From Flavisolibacter tropicus (GTDB lineage: Bacteria > Bacteroidota > Bacteroidia > Chitinophagales > Chitinophagaceae), in contig NZ_CP011390.1 in NCBI RefSeq assembly GCF_001644645.1, forward strand, positions 3,034,001 through 3,098,000: a DNA stretch of 64,000 nucleotides, given 5' to 3'. Position numbers and translations under genes: made by a program. The notes beneath the pieces were generated by a model, which saw only the letters and a program-made list of their open reading frames with translations, made no database searches and had not been told where the DNA came from. Positions 45,916-54,130 of the stretch are shown here, one piece after another; the stretch's first letter is position 1, and every line of letters starts with the position of its first letter.

Positions 45916-47061
45916 TTAAAACTCCAGCTTCCACACCTGGTCGGTCAAGGAACCATTTATTTTTCCTCCCGCCAAATAAACCGTATTACCTACTGAAATA
46001 ATAGACGTGCCTAAAACACCTATTGGAACTTGACCTATCAACCATTCCTTTGTGGCTATATCATAAATATCAAACTCATTAGCGGGTTCTGTGTTATGTC
46101 TAAAAAATATGATCTTATTGTCCTTTATCACTGCCTGCTGCCCTAGTGGGCTCATCCAGCTACTGCCACGATACAGAAGCGCTTCTTCACTTTGCCTGCT
46201 CTGTACGTCATTTATTTCAACATTACATCCACAGGCCCAATAGATTTTGTTTGCGGCAGCAACACCTGTTATACTCCCCATAGGCCTTTTTAGAGCCGCC
46301 CTAGACCAAGTGTTTGATGCCTGATCATAAATATCTACACTGTTGGATTCTTCATCTTCCCAGCCATAGAGCAACTTTGAACCACCAGCAAAATAAATTT
46401 TATTATCCAACATAATGGCCGACATATTGTACCTATCTGCACTTAATTGCATAACCGACCAGGCACGCGTAGAAAGATCATAAATGTCTACTACAGTAGA
46501 AGAAACACCTTTGGAATTTATACCGCCGGCAAAAAAGACTTTATTGCCCACTGCAGCAGCAGCTATAGCATACCTTGGCGCACTTAAGCTATCCACCGTC
46601 CAGGTATTAGTAGCGGCATCATAAACATCGACAGTAGCATACATATCACTCCGCATTCCACCTGCAAAAAATGCTTTGTTTCCAGCCGCTACAGCCGCCA
46701 TATGGGAGCGCGCCTCGCTTAGTTCAGCTGAGGACCATGAATTAGATGTTACGTCATAAATATCTACCCTTGACGAACTGTGTGTATTATTGGTTTCCCA
46801 GGCACCAGCAAACAATATTTTATTTCCAACAGCCACTACAGCCATTCCACTTCTTGCCTGCGAAAGCTTTCCAACGGGAACCAACTGCGCGCCAATCGCC
46901 CGGCGGCTGCTACTCGAACAGATATCCAAATTAACAACAGGCGGTGGCGGAGGCGGAGGTGGCGGTGATGAATTCGTTGTTGTAGTAGATACTTCGTCTT
47001 TATGACAGGCAATCATAATAGTGAAGAAAGCTAACGCGTAGCTTATACCTTGGTATTTCAT
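45916..47061 (-). CDS. Kelch-repeat lipoprotein (paralogue 2)
   Basis: A 381-residue paralogue of the 38960-40126 protein with the same design: type II signal peptide (lipobox MIAC), a linker containing nine consecutive prolines, then Kelch blades with GNKxFFAGG and VDIYDxxTxxW motifs. The fifth blade (KIYWACGCNVEI) is diverged and Cys-containing in both. The two differ in linker and in several blades, so the duplication is not recent. Role unknown. Confidence 0.85.
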   Translation of the reverse strand: MKYQGISYALAFFTIMIACHKDEVSTTTTNSSPPPPPPPPPVVNLDICSSSSRRAIGAQLVPVGKLSQARSGMAVVAVGNKILFAGAWETNNTHSSSRVDIYDVTSNSWSSAELSEARSHMAAVAAGNKAFFAGGMRSDMYATVDVYDAATNTWTVDSLSAPRYAIAAAAVGNKVFFAGGINSKGVSSTVVDIYDLSTRAWSVMQLSADRYNMSAIMLDNKIYFAGGSKLLYGWEDEESNSVDIYDQASNTWSRAALKRPMGSITGVAAANKIYWACGCNVEINDVQSRQSEEALLYRGSSWMSPLGQQAVIKDNKIIFFRHNTEPANEFDIYDIATKEWLIGQVPIGVLGTSIISVGNTVYLAGGKINGSLTDQVWKLEF

Positions 47062-47761
47062 TGCTCATAGCTTTAGCGTGAAGAATATCCGTAAGGATAG
47101 AGCGCGAATGAGCTGGTTAAATCCATAGAAAAAGGAAGCGAAACATGCAAAGCTATAGTGTTTTAATAGTATAATATTCTATCACCATCTACTTCTACGT
47201 ACTACAATAAATACGTCCAACTAAACGCACTCACATACTACCATTTTGCATTGATGATTTTTAATTTATAATCGAATCATAATCAATGCTGACGCTATAA
47301 ACAAGTGTACTATTTACCAGCAATACACGAAGGCTGGCAATGACAGCTGTCGTTTGTTGCTTACATAAGATTCCTCTTAGTCAACTACTGCCCGTATTCA
47401 GGCTATAAGCATACGCTATCTTGGAAAAGTAGGGTATGTTGCCAGTGCACTAACAGTTGATCAGTGTATACAGACTGAGAGGGGTTAGGAAAAGACATTA
47501 CTATCGAGTCAACAAGTATATAACAGGATAGTGTATACTATTTTTCTTAGCTCATCTATTGCAACCCTGCTTACCCATCCCTAACTTCATAAGACATCTC
47601 CTTATCTTTTCCCGAATACCAATACACCGCCTTTATCATGTGATGTAGAGACCAGTCACACGGTGACTGACTTTCGTACGTGAAACCAATATACCCAACC
47701 AGAGTTAAATCAACCTCCGGTTGCCAGCATTTGTTTTTTCAACACTCTAAACCCATATGTC
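47062..47761. other. 700-bp gap with a possible operator hairpin
   Basis: No gene is supported. CAGTCAC-ACG-GTGACTG at 47653-47669 is a perfect 7-bp inverted repeat about 95 nt before the gene at 47762, and TATCC-GTAA-GGATA at 47086-47099 lies near the Kelch start. Either may be regulatory. Confidence 0.4.
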
Positions 47762-48145
47762 ATGTCTTTGAAATTGTTTATTCAAGATTTTTACCTGAAC
47801 GCCATTAACGAAAAAGCAAAAACAAGAAGCCTGCTAGAGCCTTATGTTGCCGACGAATCTCTTCTGGAACATGTAGACCTCTTTGAAATGGGATTTCCTA
47901 AATACCGTATCGAAATTGAGGACATGGTAGAAGAAGGTAACAAGATCGTTCTGCGGGCCCGATTCCAGGGACGTCATGACGGCCCATTCAACGGTATTCC
48001 CCCAACCAATAAAGTAGTAGATCTGCCTTTTATGATCATGTATCATATTGAGAATGGCAAAATTGTTCACCATTGGTTAATAGGCGATCAACTTGCCATG
48101 CTCACTGCATTGGGTGTTATTCAAATGGAAGCTCAGTCTGCATGA
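47762..48145 (+). CDS. SnoaL-like (NTF2-fold) protein
   Basis: A 127-residue protein with the small alpha/beta cone of SnoaL-like/ester-cyclase-type enzymes: N-terminal LFIQDFYLNAINEKAKTRSL, then IVLRARFQGRHDGPFNGIPPTNK at about 60-82 and a C-terminal MIMYHIENGKIVHHWLIGDQLAMLTALG. The His and Asp positions of the active-site region are present, but many family members have unknown substrates. Terminator follows at 48222. Confidence 0.82.
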   Translation: MSLKLFIQDFYLNAINEKAKTRSLLEPYVADESLLEHVDLFEMGFPKYRIEIEDMVEEGNKIVLRARFQGRHDGPFNGIPPTNKVVDLPFMIMYHIENGKIVHHWLIGDQLAMLTALGVIQMEAQSA

Positions 48146-48221
48146 CCAAGAGCTTATTTATTAAATAGATTCATTGGTTTTGTTTTATTAGCCAGTTTAC
48201 AAGCCCTATCTTCCCGCTGCC

Positions 48222-48251
48222 GGTCTAAGCCTCATGGCTTAGACCTTTTTT
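48222..48251 (+). terminator. intrinsic terminator
   Basis: Perfect 10-bp stem GGTCTAAGCC / GGCTTAGACC (48222-48231 and 48236-48245) with TCAT loop and T run. Confidence 0.92.
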
Positions 48252-48319
48252 ATTCAACCACTTTAAACAATACCAGGTAATGAAGATTTACTTTTCGTAA
48301 CAGCTACCTTCGTAAATAC

Positions 48320-48871
48320 ATGAACATAGAATTGCTTTTAGAGGAAAACAAGACCAATGGTTTATTAGCCAATGGCAATTGGAAGCATACCGACTATTAT
48401 GAACTAGATTCGGGCAGCAACTATTTTGGCTGTGTGAATTTGATCTGCCTTTCCAAGCAAGTCACCACCAATGAAGCAGATGCCCTCCTATATTTGTTTC
48501 AACGCATCCATAGCGGTACGGTCACAAAAGACAACAATCCCATTTCAGCAAACGAGCTGCGGCATTGGCTGATCGGTGCTGGTTATATAGGATCAACGGA
48601 AGGCGTAAACGCTGGCGCCAGAGGATCATCGCAAGGAGTTAAACTGACACTACAAACAGCAGCCAACAAAGTGCAGGATATCATTGAGGCGCAGTTAGAA
48701 TCAAAGGAGCTGCGTGTATTTAAAAATGGCCAGGAGATCACGCCTCTATCCCCCTTCAACGTACAACAAGTAATAGCTGTTACTGCCTTTAAAGATACAG
48801 AAGACGACTACCTGTACTTTATTGAAACCGATACGGATTGGATATATTTAAATGCGGGTACAGGAGCATAA
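48320..48871 (+). CDS. hypothetical protein
   Basis: A 183-residue soluble protein without signal peptide or membrane segment. It looks alpha-helical in the centre (TTNEADALLYLFQRIHSG, LTLQTAANKVQDIIEAQ) with a beta-rich, acidic C-terminus (DTEDDYLYFIETDTDWIYLN). TACCTTCG (48307-48314), close to TAnnTTTG, lies just upstream. No family recognised. Confidence 0.65.
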   Translation: MNIELLLEENKTNGLLANGNWKHTDYYELDSGSNYFGCVNLICLSKQVTTNEADALLYLFQRIHSGTVTKDNNPISANELRHWLIGAGYIGSTEGVNAGARGSSQGVKLTLQTAANKVQDIIEAQLESKELRVFKNGQEITPLSPFNVQQVIAVTAFKDTEDDYLYFIETDTDWIYLNAGTGA

Positions 48872-48884
48872 ATGTTTGAGCTTA

Positions 48885-49128
48885 CATACCAAGCACACGC
48901 CCCCGCCCCTAAAGGGGAGCGGCCCAAGCACAGGTACCCCGCAGATAGCGCCGATGGCGCAGCGTTTTGAACCACAGGGACACCGGGAACACAAAGGGAC
49001 ACAGAGAAAAAGTTTCGCACAGGGCAAAGGAGAACAGGAGAAGAATAACGAACAAGCAACAAGGAATGAAGAAGGAAGAAGGGAGGGAATGGTCAATGCT
49101 CAACGCTCAATACTCAATTATCAATAAT
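48885..49128 (-). repeat. intergenic low-complexity repeat (copy 6)
   Basis: Starts with CGCCCCTAAAGGGGAGCGG (48904-48922) and GAACCACAGGGACACCGGGA (48968-48987), then AACAAGCAACAAGGAATGAA and CAATGCTCAACGCTCAATAC (49093-49112). It precedes the terminator at 49131 just as copy 5 precedes that at 32216. Confidence 0.78.
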
Positions 49129-49130
49129 GA

Positions 49131-49163
49131 AAAAGCACTCCATTATCGGAGTGCTTTTCTTTT
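49131..49163 (+). terminator. intrinsic terminator, stem shared with 32216
   Basis: AAAAGCACTCC / GGAGTGCTTTT (49131-49141 and 49148-49158), loop ATTATC. The stem is identical to that at 32218-32246. Confidence 0.88.
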
Positions 49164-49214
49164 ATAAAGTAAGATTGAGTTTTAGGAAACCTTTTCACGT
49201 TTGACTTCTCACGT

Positions 49215-49480
49215 TTCACGATCACTGGCCCTCCCCTTTAGGGGGCGGGGGGTATGCTGGCTCTTTCACGACAGGCTGTTTTCTGCTTGCAGCGTGTAGC
49301 GTACAGCTTGCAGCTTCCCTCACTCACCACTCACCACTAACCACTCACCTATCTACTGTCAACTGTCATCCGTTGACCGTGGGCCCTCTCTATCGGCTGT
49401 TTAGCTTATAGCGTGCAGCGTATAGCTTGCAGCTTTCTTCACTCACCACTCACCATTCACGGCTACATGCTTGACTACCG
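49215..49480. repeat. second repeat block before the TonB receptor
   Basis: Contains CCCTCCCCTTTAGGGGGCGG (49230-49249), CACTCACCACTCACCACT near 49319, GTTGACCGTGGGCCC and two copies of a GCTT(A/G)CAGC(G/T)T-like unit (49277-49312 and 49403-49432). Gene-free. These belong to the same low-complexity families as copies 1-6. Confidence 0.6.
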
Positions 49481-49535
49481 CCCAGTATTGTTGTAACTTA
49501 ATAGGAGCACCTCCCTCCATACAAAACGACGCTTT

Positions 49536-52301
49536 ATGTCTAAGTTCTTTATTCTTCTATGCACCCTGCTGCTTAGCCATGCATTTACCTATGCGCAAAT
49601 GCGTACACTATCGGGCCGCGTGGTAGACACCTACGACAGGCCAGTAGCCAATGCCTCTATCAACATCAAGGGCACTACGCAGGGCACTGTGGCCGATGCC
49701 AGCGGAAAGTTTACATTGCAAGTAACGGATACCACCGTCCTGCTGGTGAGCAGCAGTGGTTATGCCACCCAGGAAATAACGGTAGGCAATCAAACTAACC
49801 TGTCTATCACTTTATCGGAGACAGCTGCCGAGCTGCAACAGGTAGTGATGGTAGGCACCCGCCGTGTAGGCCGTGTAAAAACAGAAACGCTGGCTCCTGT
49901 AGATGTGATCAGTGTGGCTGCCCCAGCGCCCACCTCGCGTGTAGATCTTACATCGATCTTAACCTATACCGCTCCCTCACTGAACTATAACAAGCAAAAC
50001 GGCTCTGACGGTGCCGACCACGTCGACCTAGCCTCGCTGCGCGGTCTGGGCCCCGACCAAACCCTTGTATTGATCAATGGCAAGCGCCGCCACCAGACTT
50101 CCTTTGTCGCAGTGTTTGGCACCCGTGGGCGTGGCAACTCCGGCACCGACCTCAATACCATTCCCATTGACGCTATTGACCGCGTAGAGATCCTACGCGA
50201 TGGCGCCTCTGCCCAATACGGCTCTGATGCCATAGCGGGTGTGATCAACATCATTCTAAAAAACAGTGTGAACAAGCTAACCGCCAATGTAGGCGTATCG
50301 GCTTATGACGACCCCGACTTTAACCCCGCCTTTAAAGACGGCCTGGGACATTATATATACAGCGATAAGCTGGATGGCAAGAACCTTTCTGCAGGCGTCA
50401 ACTATGGATTGCCGTTAGGTAAGCAGGGTGGCTTCCTGAACTTGTCGGGCGACTACCTGACCTCTGGTAAAACCTTCCGCCAGGCACTGGATACTGTAGA
50501 TCCTGTACACAATAAAGACGGCATGTTCCTCAACCCCTACCGCCGCGCTAATGGCGATGGATCACTGGATATGGCAGGTGGCGCCTTTAACCTGGAAGCT
50601 CCCTTGAACACCGCTGTACGCATCTACTCATTTGGCACCTATAACTACCGCAATTCGGATGCCTATGCCTTTACCCGCAACTGGTCGGCACGCCCGGAGC
50701 GCTTTCCTACCGATGCAGCGGGCAACTTAATTGAAGTACCCGGCATTATTTTTACCGCTGCCGATGGCGAACAGTACTTTAACCCCCATATACAAACGAA
50801 GATCTACGACGCTGCTATAGCGGCCGGTGTACGCGGCACTACCAGCAAGGGATGGAACTGGGATGTGAGTAATAACATTGGGAAAAACCGCTTTCACTTC
50901 TATGGCGACAAAACCTTTAATGCATCGCTAGGTGCTGGCCAAACCCATTTTGACGATGGCGGCTTTAGCTTTTTACAAAACACAGCCAACCTCAACCTGA
51001 GTCGTGAACTGCCAGGCGTAGCGGCCGGCATGAACCTGGCCTTTGGTGCCGAGTACCGCTACGAACGCTACACCATATTTGCCGGCGAACCCGCCTCGTA
51101 CACCAACTACAACCCCGACAAGGCAACAGGGGCACAGGGATTTCCAGGCTATCAACCTTCTGACGAAGTAGAAGCAACCCGCAATAACGTGGCCGGCTAT
51201 GTAGATGTGGAATTGGATGTAACACCCAAGTGGGTAGTAAGTGGTGCGGTGCGCCTGGAGAACTACAGCGACTTTGGCTTTACCGACAATTACAAGTTTG
51301 CTACTCGCTTCAAAGCTACTCCCAAGTTGAACCTGCGTGGTTCTTTCAGTACCGGCTTCAGAGCTCCTTCTTTACAGCAGATCAACTTCAGCTCCACCTT
51401 CACTACGGTACAGGGTGGCACCATTGCCGAAGTAAAAATTGCCCCCAACTATAGCTCTATAACCAAAGCGGCCGGTATTGAAGACCTGAGAGAAGAGCGT
51501 TCGGTAAACGGTAGTCTTGGCTTTGCCTACAATCCCATTCCCGGCCTCAGTATTACGCTGGATGGCTATTGGGTACGAATAAAAGACCGGGTAGTACTAT
51601 CGGGTCAGTTTGATGCCACTGATCCTAATATAGATCCTGCACTGGCAGCAGAAATGGCCCGCCTTCATGTAGGCCTTGCGCAGTTCTTTGCCAATGCCGT
51701 GAACACCACCAACAAGGGCATTGACCTGGTGGCCGATTATACCCATCGCTGGTCTGTATCGCGCTTACACTTATTGTTTGCCAGCAATATTCAAGACATG
51801 AAGATTGATGAAGTGAATGTACCTCCCAAACTATCGGGCTCCACTTCCCTGCAGGAGACCTTCCTGAGCGATCGTGAACGCGCCTTTATCCTGGCCTCTG
51901 CCCCCAAGACAAAGTTTGCCTTCAATGCAGAATACGGCTGGAAGCAATGGGCCCTAGGTACGCGACTGAGTTATTTTGGCAAGGTGGAGATATTGGGTTA
52001 TGGCGAAGATGGACTAGGCATTAATCCGCAAGTACCTACCGATCTAGACCCGAATGTACATGTGCCGGATGCCTACGACTATGGCGGCAAACTGGTAACG
52101 GATCTGTATGCATCTTTCACTTACAAGCATTTCACACTGCATGCTGGTGCCGACAACCTGTTTAATATTCACCCCGACCTCGGCGTAGCACCCGGTGCCA
52201 AGGGCTGGGCGTACAACAATGAACCGGCCGGCCCTTTTGATGCCGTGCAGATGGGCGGTAATGGAAGGCGATTGTTTGTACGATTGGCGTTGGCGTTTTA
52301 G
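49536..52301 (+). CDS. TonB-dependent receptor with carboxypeptidase-like domain
   Basis: A 921-residue outer-membrane receptor. Signal peptide (ending FTYAQ), carboxypeptidase-regulatory-like domain at about 22-100 (LSGRVVDTYDRPVANASINI), plug at about 115-240 with ILTYTAPSLNYNKQ, VLINGKRRHQ and VEILRDGASAQYGSDAIAGVINII, and a large TonB-dependent barrel ending in FVRLALAF. No SusD gene is adjacent, so the substrate may be a siderophore, vitamin or other small ligand; this cannot be told from sequence. Confidence 0.92.
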   Translation: MSKFFILLCTLLLSHAFTYAQMRTLSGRVVDTYDRPVANASINIKGTTQGTVADASGKFTLQVTDTTVLLVSSSGYATQEITVGNQTNLSITLSETAAELQQVVMVGTRRVGRVKTETLAPVDVISVAAPAPTSRVDLTSILTYTAPSLNYNKQNGSDGADHVDLASLRGLGPDQTLVLINGKRRHQTSFVAVFGTRGRGNSGTDLNTIPIDAIDRVEILRDGASAQYGSDAIAGVINIILKNSVNKLTANVGVSAYDDPDFNPAFKDGLGHYIYSDKLDGKNLSAGVNYGLPLGKQGGFLNLSGDYLTSGKTFRQALDTVDPVHNKDGMFLNPYRRANGDGSLDMAGGAFNLEAPLNTAVRIYSFGTYNYRNSDAYAFTRNWSARPERFPTDAAGNLIEVPGIIFTAADGEQYFNPHIQTKIYDAAIAAGVRGTTSKGWNWDVSNNIGKNRFHFYGDKTFNASLGAGQTHFDDGGFSFLQNTANLNLSRELPGVAAGMNLAFGAEYRYERYTIFAGEPASYTNYNPDKATGAQGFPGYQPSDEVEATRNNVAGYVDVELDVTPKWVVSGAVRLENYSDFGFTDNYKFATRFKATPKLNLRGSFSTGFRAPSLQQINFSSTFTTVQGGTIAEVKIAPNYSSITKAAGIEDLREERSVNGSLGFAYNPIPGLSITLDGYWVRIKDRVVLSGQFDATDPNIDPALAAEMARLHVGLAQFFANAVNTTNKGIDLVADYTHRWSVSRLHLLFASNIQDMKIDEVNVPPKLSGSTSLQETFLSDRERAFILASAPKTKFAFNAEYGWKQWALGTRLSYFGKVEILGYGEDGLGINPQVPTDLDPNVHVPDAYDYGGKLVTDLYASFTYKHFTLHAGADNLFNIHPDLGVAPGAKGWAYNNEPAGPFDAVQMGGNGRRLFVRLALAF

Positions 52302-52362
52302 TTAGTGTACTTAACTTGAATTGGCTTTATAAGTTTAAACTAACCGAGGTGTTTAATAAAGC

Positions 52363-52566
52363 TTATTCTTTTTCCTTGTTGGCAGGTCTATCTTTTATAA
52401 ACTGCTTAAATGATTCAGTATCTCTGGCCGTAAAAGGACTACGGTCCATTACTTTTCCATATCCTTCTTTGAGCCAACGTTTGTACAAAATCTTTCCATT
52501 GTAGTACACGTACAATTCATTGTCCTTAACCACTTTGGTAATCATACAATAAATATACTTCGCCAT
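52363..52566 (-). CDS. small hypothetical protein
   Basis: A 67-residue basic protein (MAKYIY start) with a beta-like first half (VVKDNELYVYYNGKILYK) and a charged C-terminus rich in Lys and Glu. No signal peptide or family recognised. It lies 15 bp downstream of the metalloprotease-like membrane gene and may be cotranscribed with it. Confidence 0.5.
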   Translation of the reverse strand: MAKYIYCMITKVVKDNELYVYYNGKILYKRWLKEGYGKVMDRSPFTARDTESFKQFIKDRPANKEKE

Positions 52567-52581
52567 AGCTTGTCACAAGCT

Positions 52582-53139
52582 TTATAGAAGCCGTATTTTA
52601 AAATACTGGTCGCTGAGAATTAATATAGAACTAAACAGAATGATCAAGCCTAAAGTAGCTAGGTTGAATCGTTTGCTGAAACCATACGAAGCAGAGGTGC
52701 GAAACAGGAGCACAAAAAGAATGGCCGTCATAATGAGTGGCAATGTAAAAGTACCTACGCCTAGTGCCTTACTGATGCGGGCTTCATCGTTCAGGTTGAG
52801 AAAGCTTATACCAGTAGCCAACAATCGTGTATAAAAGCAGGTAAACAAAAAAGCATACAGTGCCTGCGCAGGGCGGTTGTGCATGATGCCAAATACCAGG
52901 AGCGCCTCCAGCAATGTAAGCAAAGGGCCTGCAGCGCTAATGATCTGTGCATGTGCATTGGACGTACCACTTGCATCTACAGCATAAGCGGTATTGAGTG
53001 TCATAGCCATCTGATAGCCTAAGAAAGTGCCAGTAGCCCAATGGGCCAGCTCATGCAGCACCCAGGAGAGGACAACAGCTGCCAGTGTTATTAGTATATA
53101 CTTTGCATTAATGCGTATAGCATTTGTTTTGGTTGTCAT
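52582..53139 (-). CDS. M50-like zinc metalloprotease-type membrane protein
   Basis: A 185-residue membrane protein with four or five hydrophobic segments. HELAHWATG near residue 30 is the HExxH zinc motif of site-2 proteases inside a membrane helix, and SAAGPLLTLLEALL near 66-79 resembles the conserved NxxPxP/AGP helix. The usual second Asp-containing motif is not clear (LNDEARISKALG may be it), so activity is uncertain. It is near the minimal size for this group. Start at ATG 53139. Confidence 0.7.
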   Translation of the reverse strand: MTTKTNAIRINAKYILITLAAVVLSWVLHELAHWATGTFLGYQMAMTLNTAYAVDASGTSNAHAQIISAAGPLLTLLEALLVFGIMHNRPAQALYAFLFTCFYTRLLATGISFLNLNDEARISKALGVGTFTLPLIMTAILFVLLFRTSASYGFSKRFNLATLGLIILFSSILILSDQYFKIRLL

Positions 53140-53239
53140 TTTCAAGAGTGTGATAGTATGCTACTAACATAATAAAAAAGGCTTACGCATGAAAGCGTTG
53201 CTAACTATCCTCTAGAACTTCTTGCACAAGATGATGCAT

Positions 53240-53283
53240 TGCTAGTCGAGGCCTGCAAAGACTACTCAACCTATAGTACGCTA
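53240..53283 (+). repeat. REP-like element fragment
   Basis: TGCTAGTCGAGGCCTGCAAA followed by CTATAGTACGCT is a partial match to the start of the element at 53289-53393. Confidence 0.55.
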
Positions 53284-53288
53284 ATCGC

Positions 53289-53393
53289 TGCTATTCGAAG
53301 CCTGTAAAGCCTGATTAAATTATAGGTCGCTGGCCTCAGCCTCCTGGCTGAGGCCTATTTATTTTCATTGTAGCGTCCTCGCTGCCACTGCCA
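53289..53393 (+). repeat. REP-like element, copy A (3' flank of RAYT)
   Basis: About 105 bp: a TGCTATTCGAAGCCTGTAAA lead, the hairpin GGCCTCAGCC-TCCT-GGCTGAGGCC (53332-53355, perfect 10-bp stem) and GCGTCCTCGCTGCCACTGC at its end. Copy B at 55218-55320 matches at most positions; an inverted copy flanks the other side of the transposase. Confidence 0.82.
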
Positions 53394-53947
53394 TACTCAT
53401 CCCAGAACTTTACCTCCAGTAAGCCACAGCATTTACCATAATAATGATCACGGGCACTGCTATAGGGATAGTCTTCAGCCTTATCTACAAGACCGGCTTC
53501 TACCGGGTTGTGATGAATGTAGTTAAACTTCTGAAAGGCAAAGGCCTCGCTGTACACTTCCTTGTAATGATTGTCTTGTTGCCAGAACTGGAAAGCGGTA
53601 TTGTTGCTATTATCCTTGCCAGCCTCTCTAAACAGTGGCAGCATCCATTCTTTCCTACTCTCACCAGCTTGTTGCAACGCCGTGAATAAAAGCTTGGCGG
53701 TATAGCTTTTAAAGTCGCGTAGGATATCAGAGAGATTCTGTTCTTTGGCTGCAGCCACTAAGTGTACATGATTACTCATGATGCACCAAGAATAAATAAT
53801 AAGGCCTTTGTGTTGTTGGCAATAACGTAGGTTATCAACAAGCAGATCGCGATAGTGTTTGCGAGTAAACACATCGATCCAGCCTACCGTGGCAAAGGTG
53901 ATAAAATACACACCAGCTTTATCGGTGATAGCGTATTTGTGGCCCAT
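53336..53947 (-). CDS. REP-associated tyrosine transposase (RAYT, TnpA-REP)
   Basis: A 203-residue HUH-family single-strand transposase related to IS200/IS605 TnpA. The HUH metal motif is SNHVHLV near residue 59-65, and the family tail YIHHNPVEAGLV near 141-152 carries the usual region for the catalytic Tyr partner. RDFKSYTAKLLF is also typical. The ends are REP-like hairpins in inverted orientation (copies A and C), and the stop codon (TGA at 53336-53338) lies inside the copy A hairpin, so the last residues PQPGG are encoded by it. RAYTs are thought to mobilise REP sequences. Confidence 0.87.
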   Translation of the reverse strand: MGHKYAITDKAGVYFITFATVGWIDVFTRKHYRDLLVDNLRYCQQHKGLIIYSWCIMSNHVHLVAAAKEQNLSDILRDFKSYTAKLLFTALQQAGESRKEWMLPLFREAGKDNSNNTAFQFWQQDNHYKEVYSEAFAFQKFNYIHHNPVEAGLVDKAEDYPYSSARDHYYGKCCGLLEVKFWDEYGSGSEDATMKINRPQPGG

Positions 53948-53977
53948 GTACTAAAGGTAAGGGATATACGCTTTTAT

Positions 53978-54050
53978 GTAAGAGTAGGGCAGCGAGGACG
54001 CTGCTGCGTATGTAAATAGGCCTCAGCCAGGAGACTGAGGCCAGCGTACT
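53978..54050 (-). repeat. REP-like element, copy C (5' flank of RAYT, inverted)
   Basis: Reverse-complement relative to copy A: GCAGCGAGGACGCTGC near 53986, then the hairpin 54019-54042 (GGCCTCAG / CTGAGGCC, one mismatch near the loop) and GCTTGGGCAAGCAGAGGG to 54089. It flanks the upstream side of the transposase gene. Confidence 0.78.
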
Positions 54051-54130
54051 ATTATTTGGATTAGTATTATAGGCTTGGGCAAGCAGAGGGTAGGCTTATG
54101 AGGCCAGCGTAATATGCTATTTCGCTTTAA

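Noticed and set aside
48808..49096. Overlapping frames on both strands in the repeat block
   Set aside because: Same reason: low-complexity repeat translated in several frames.
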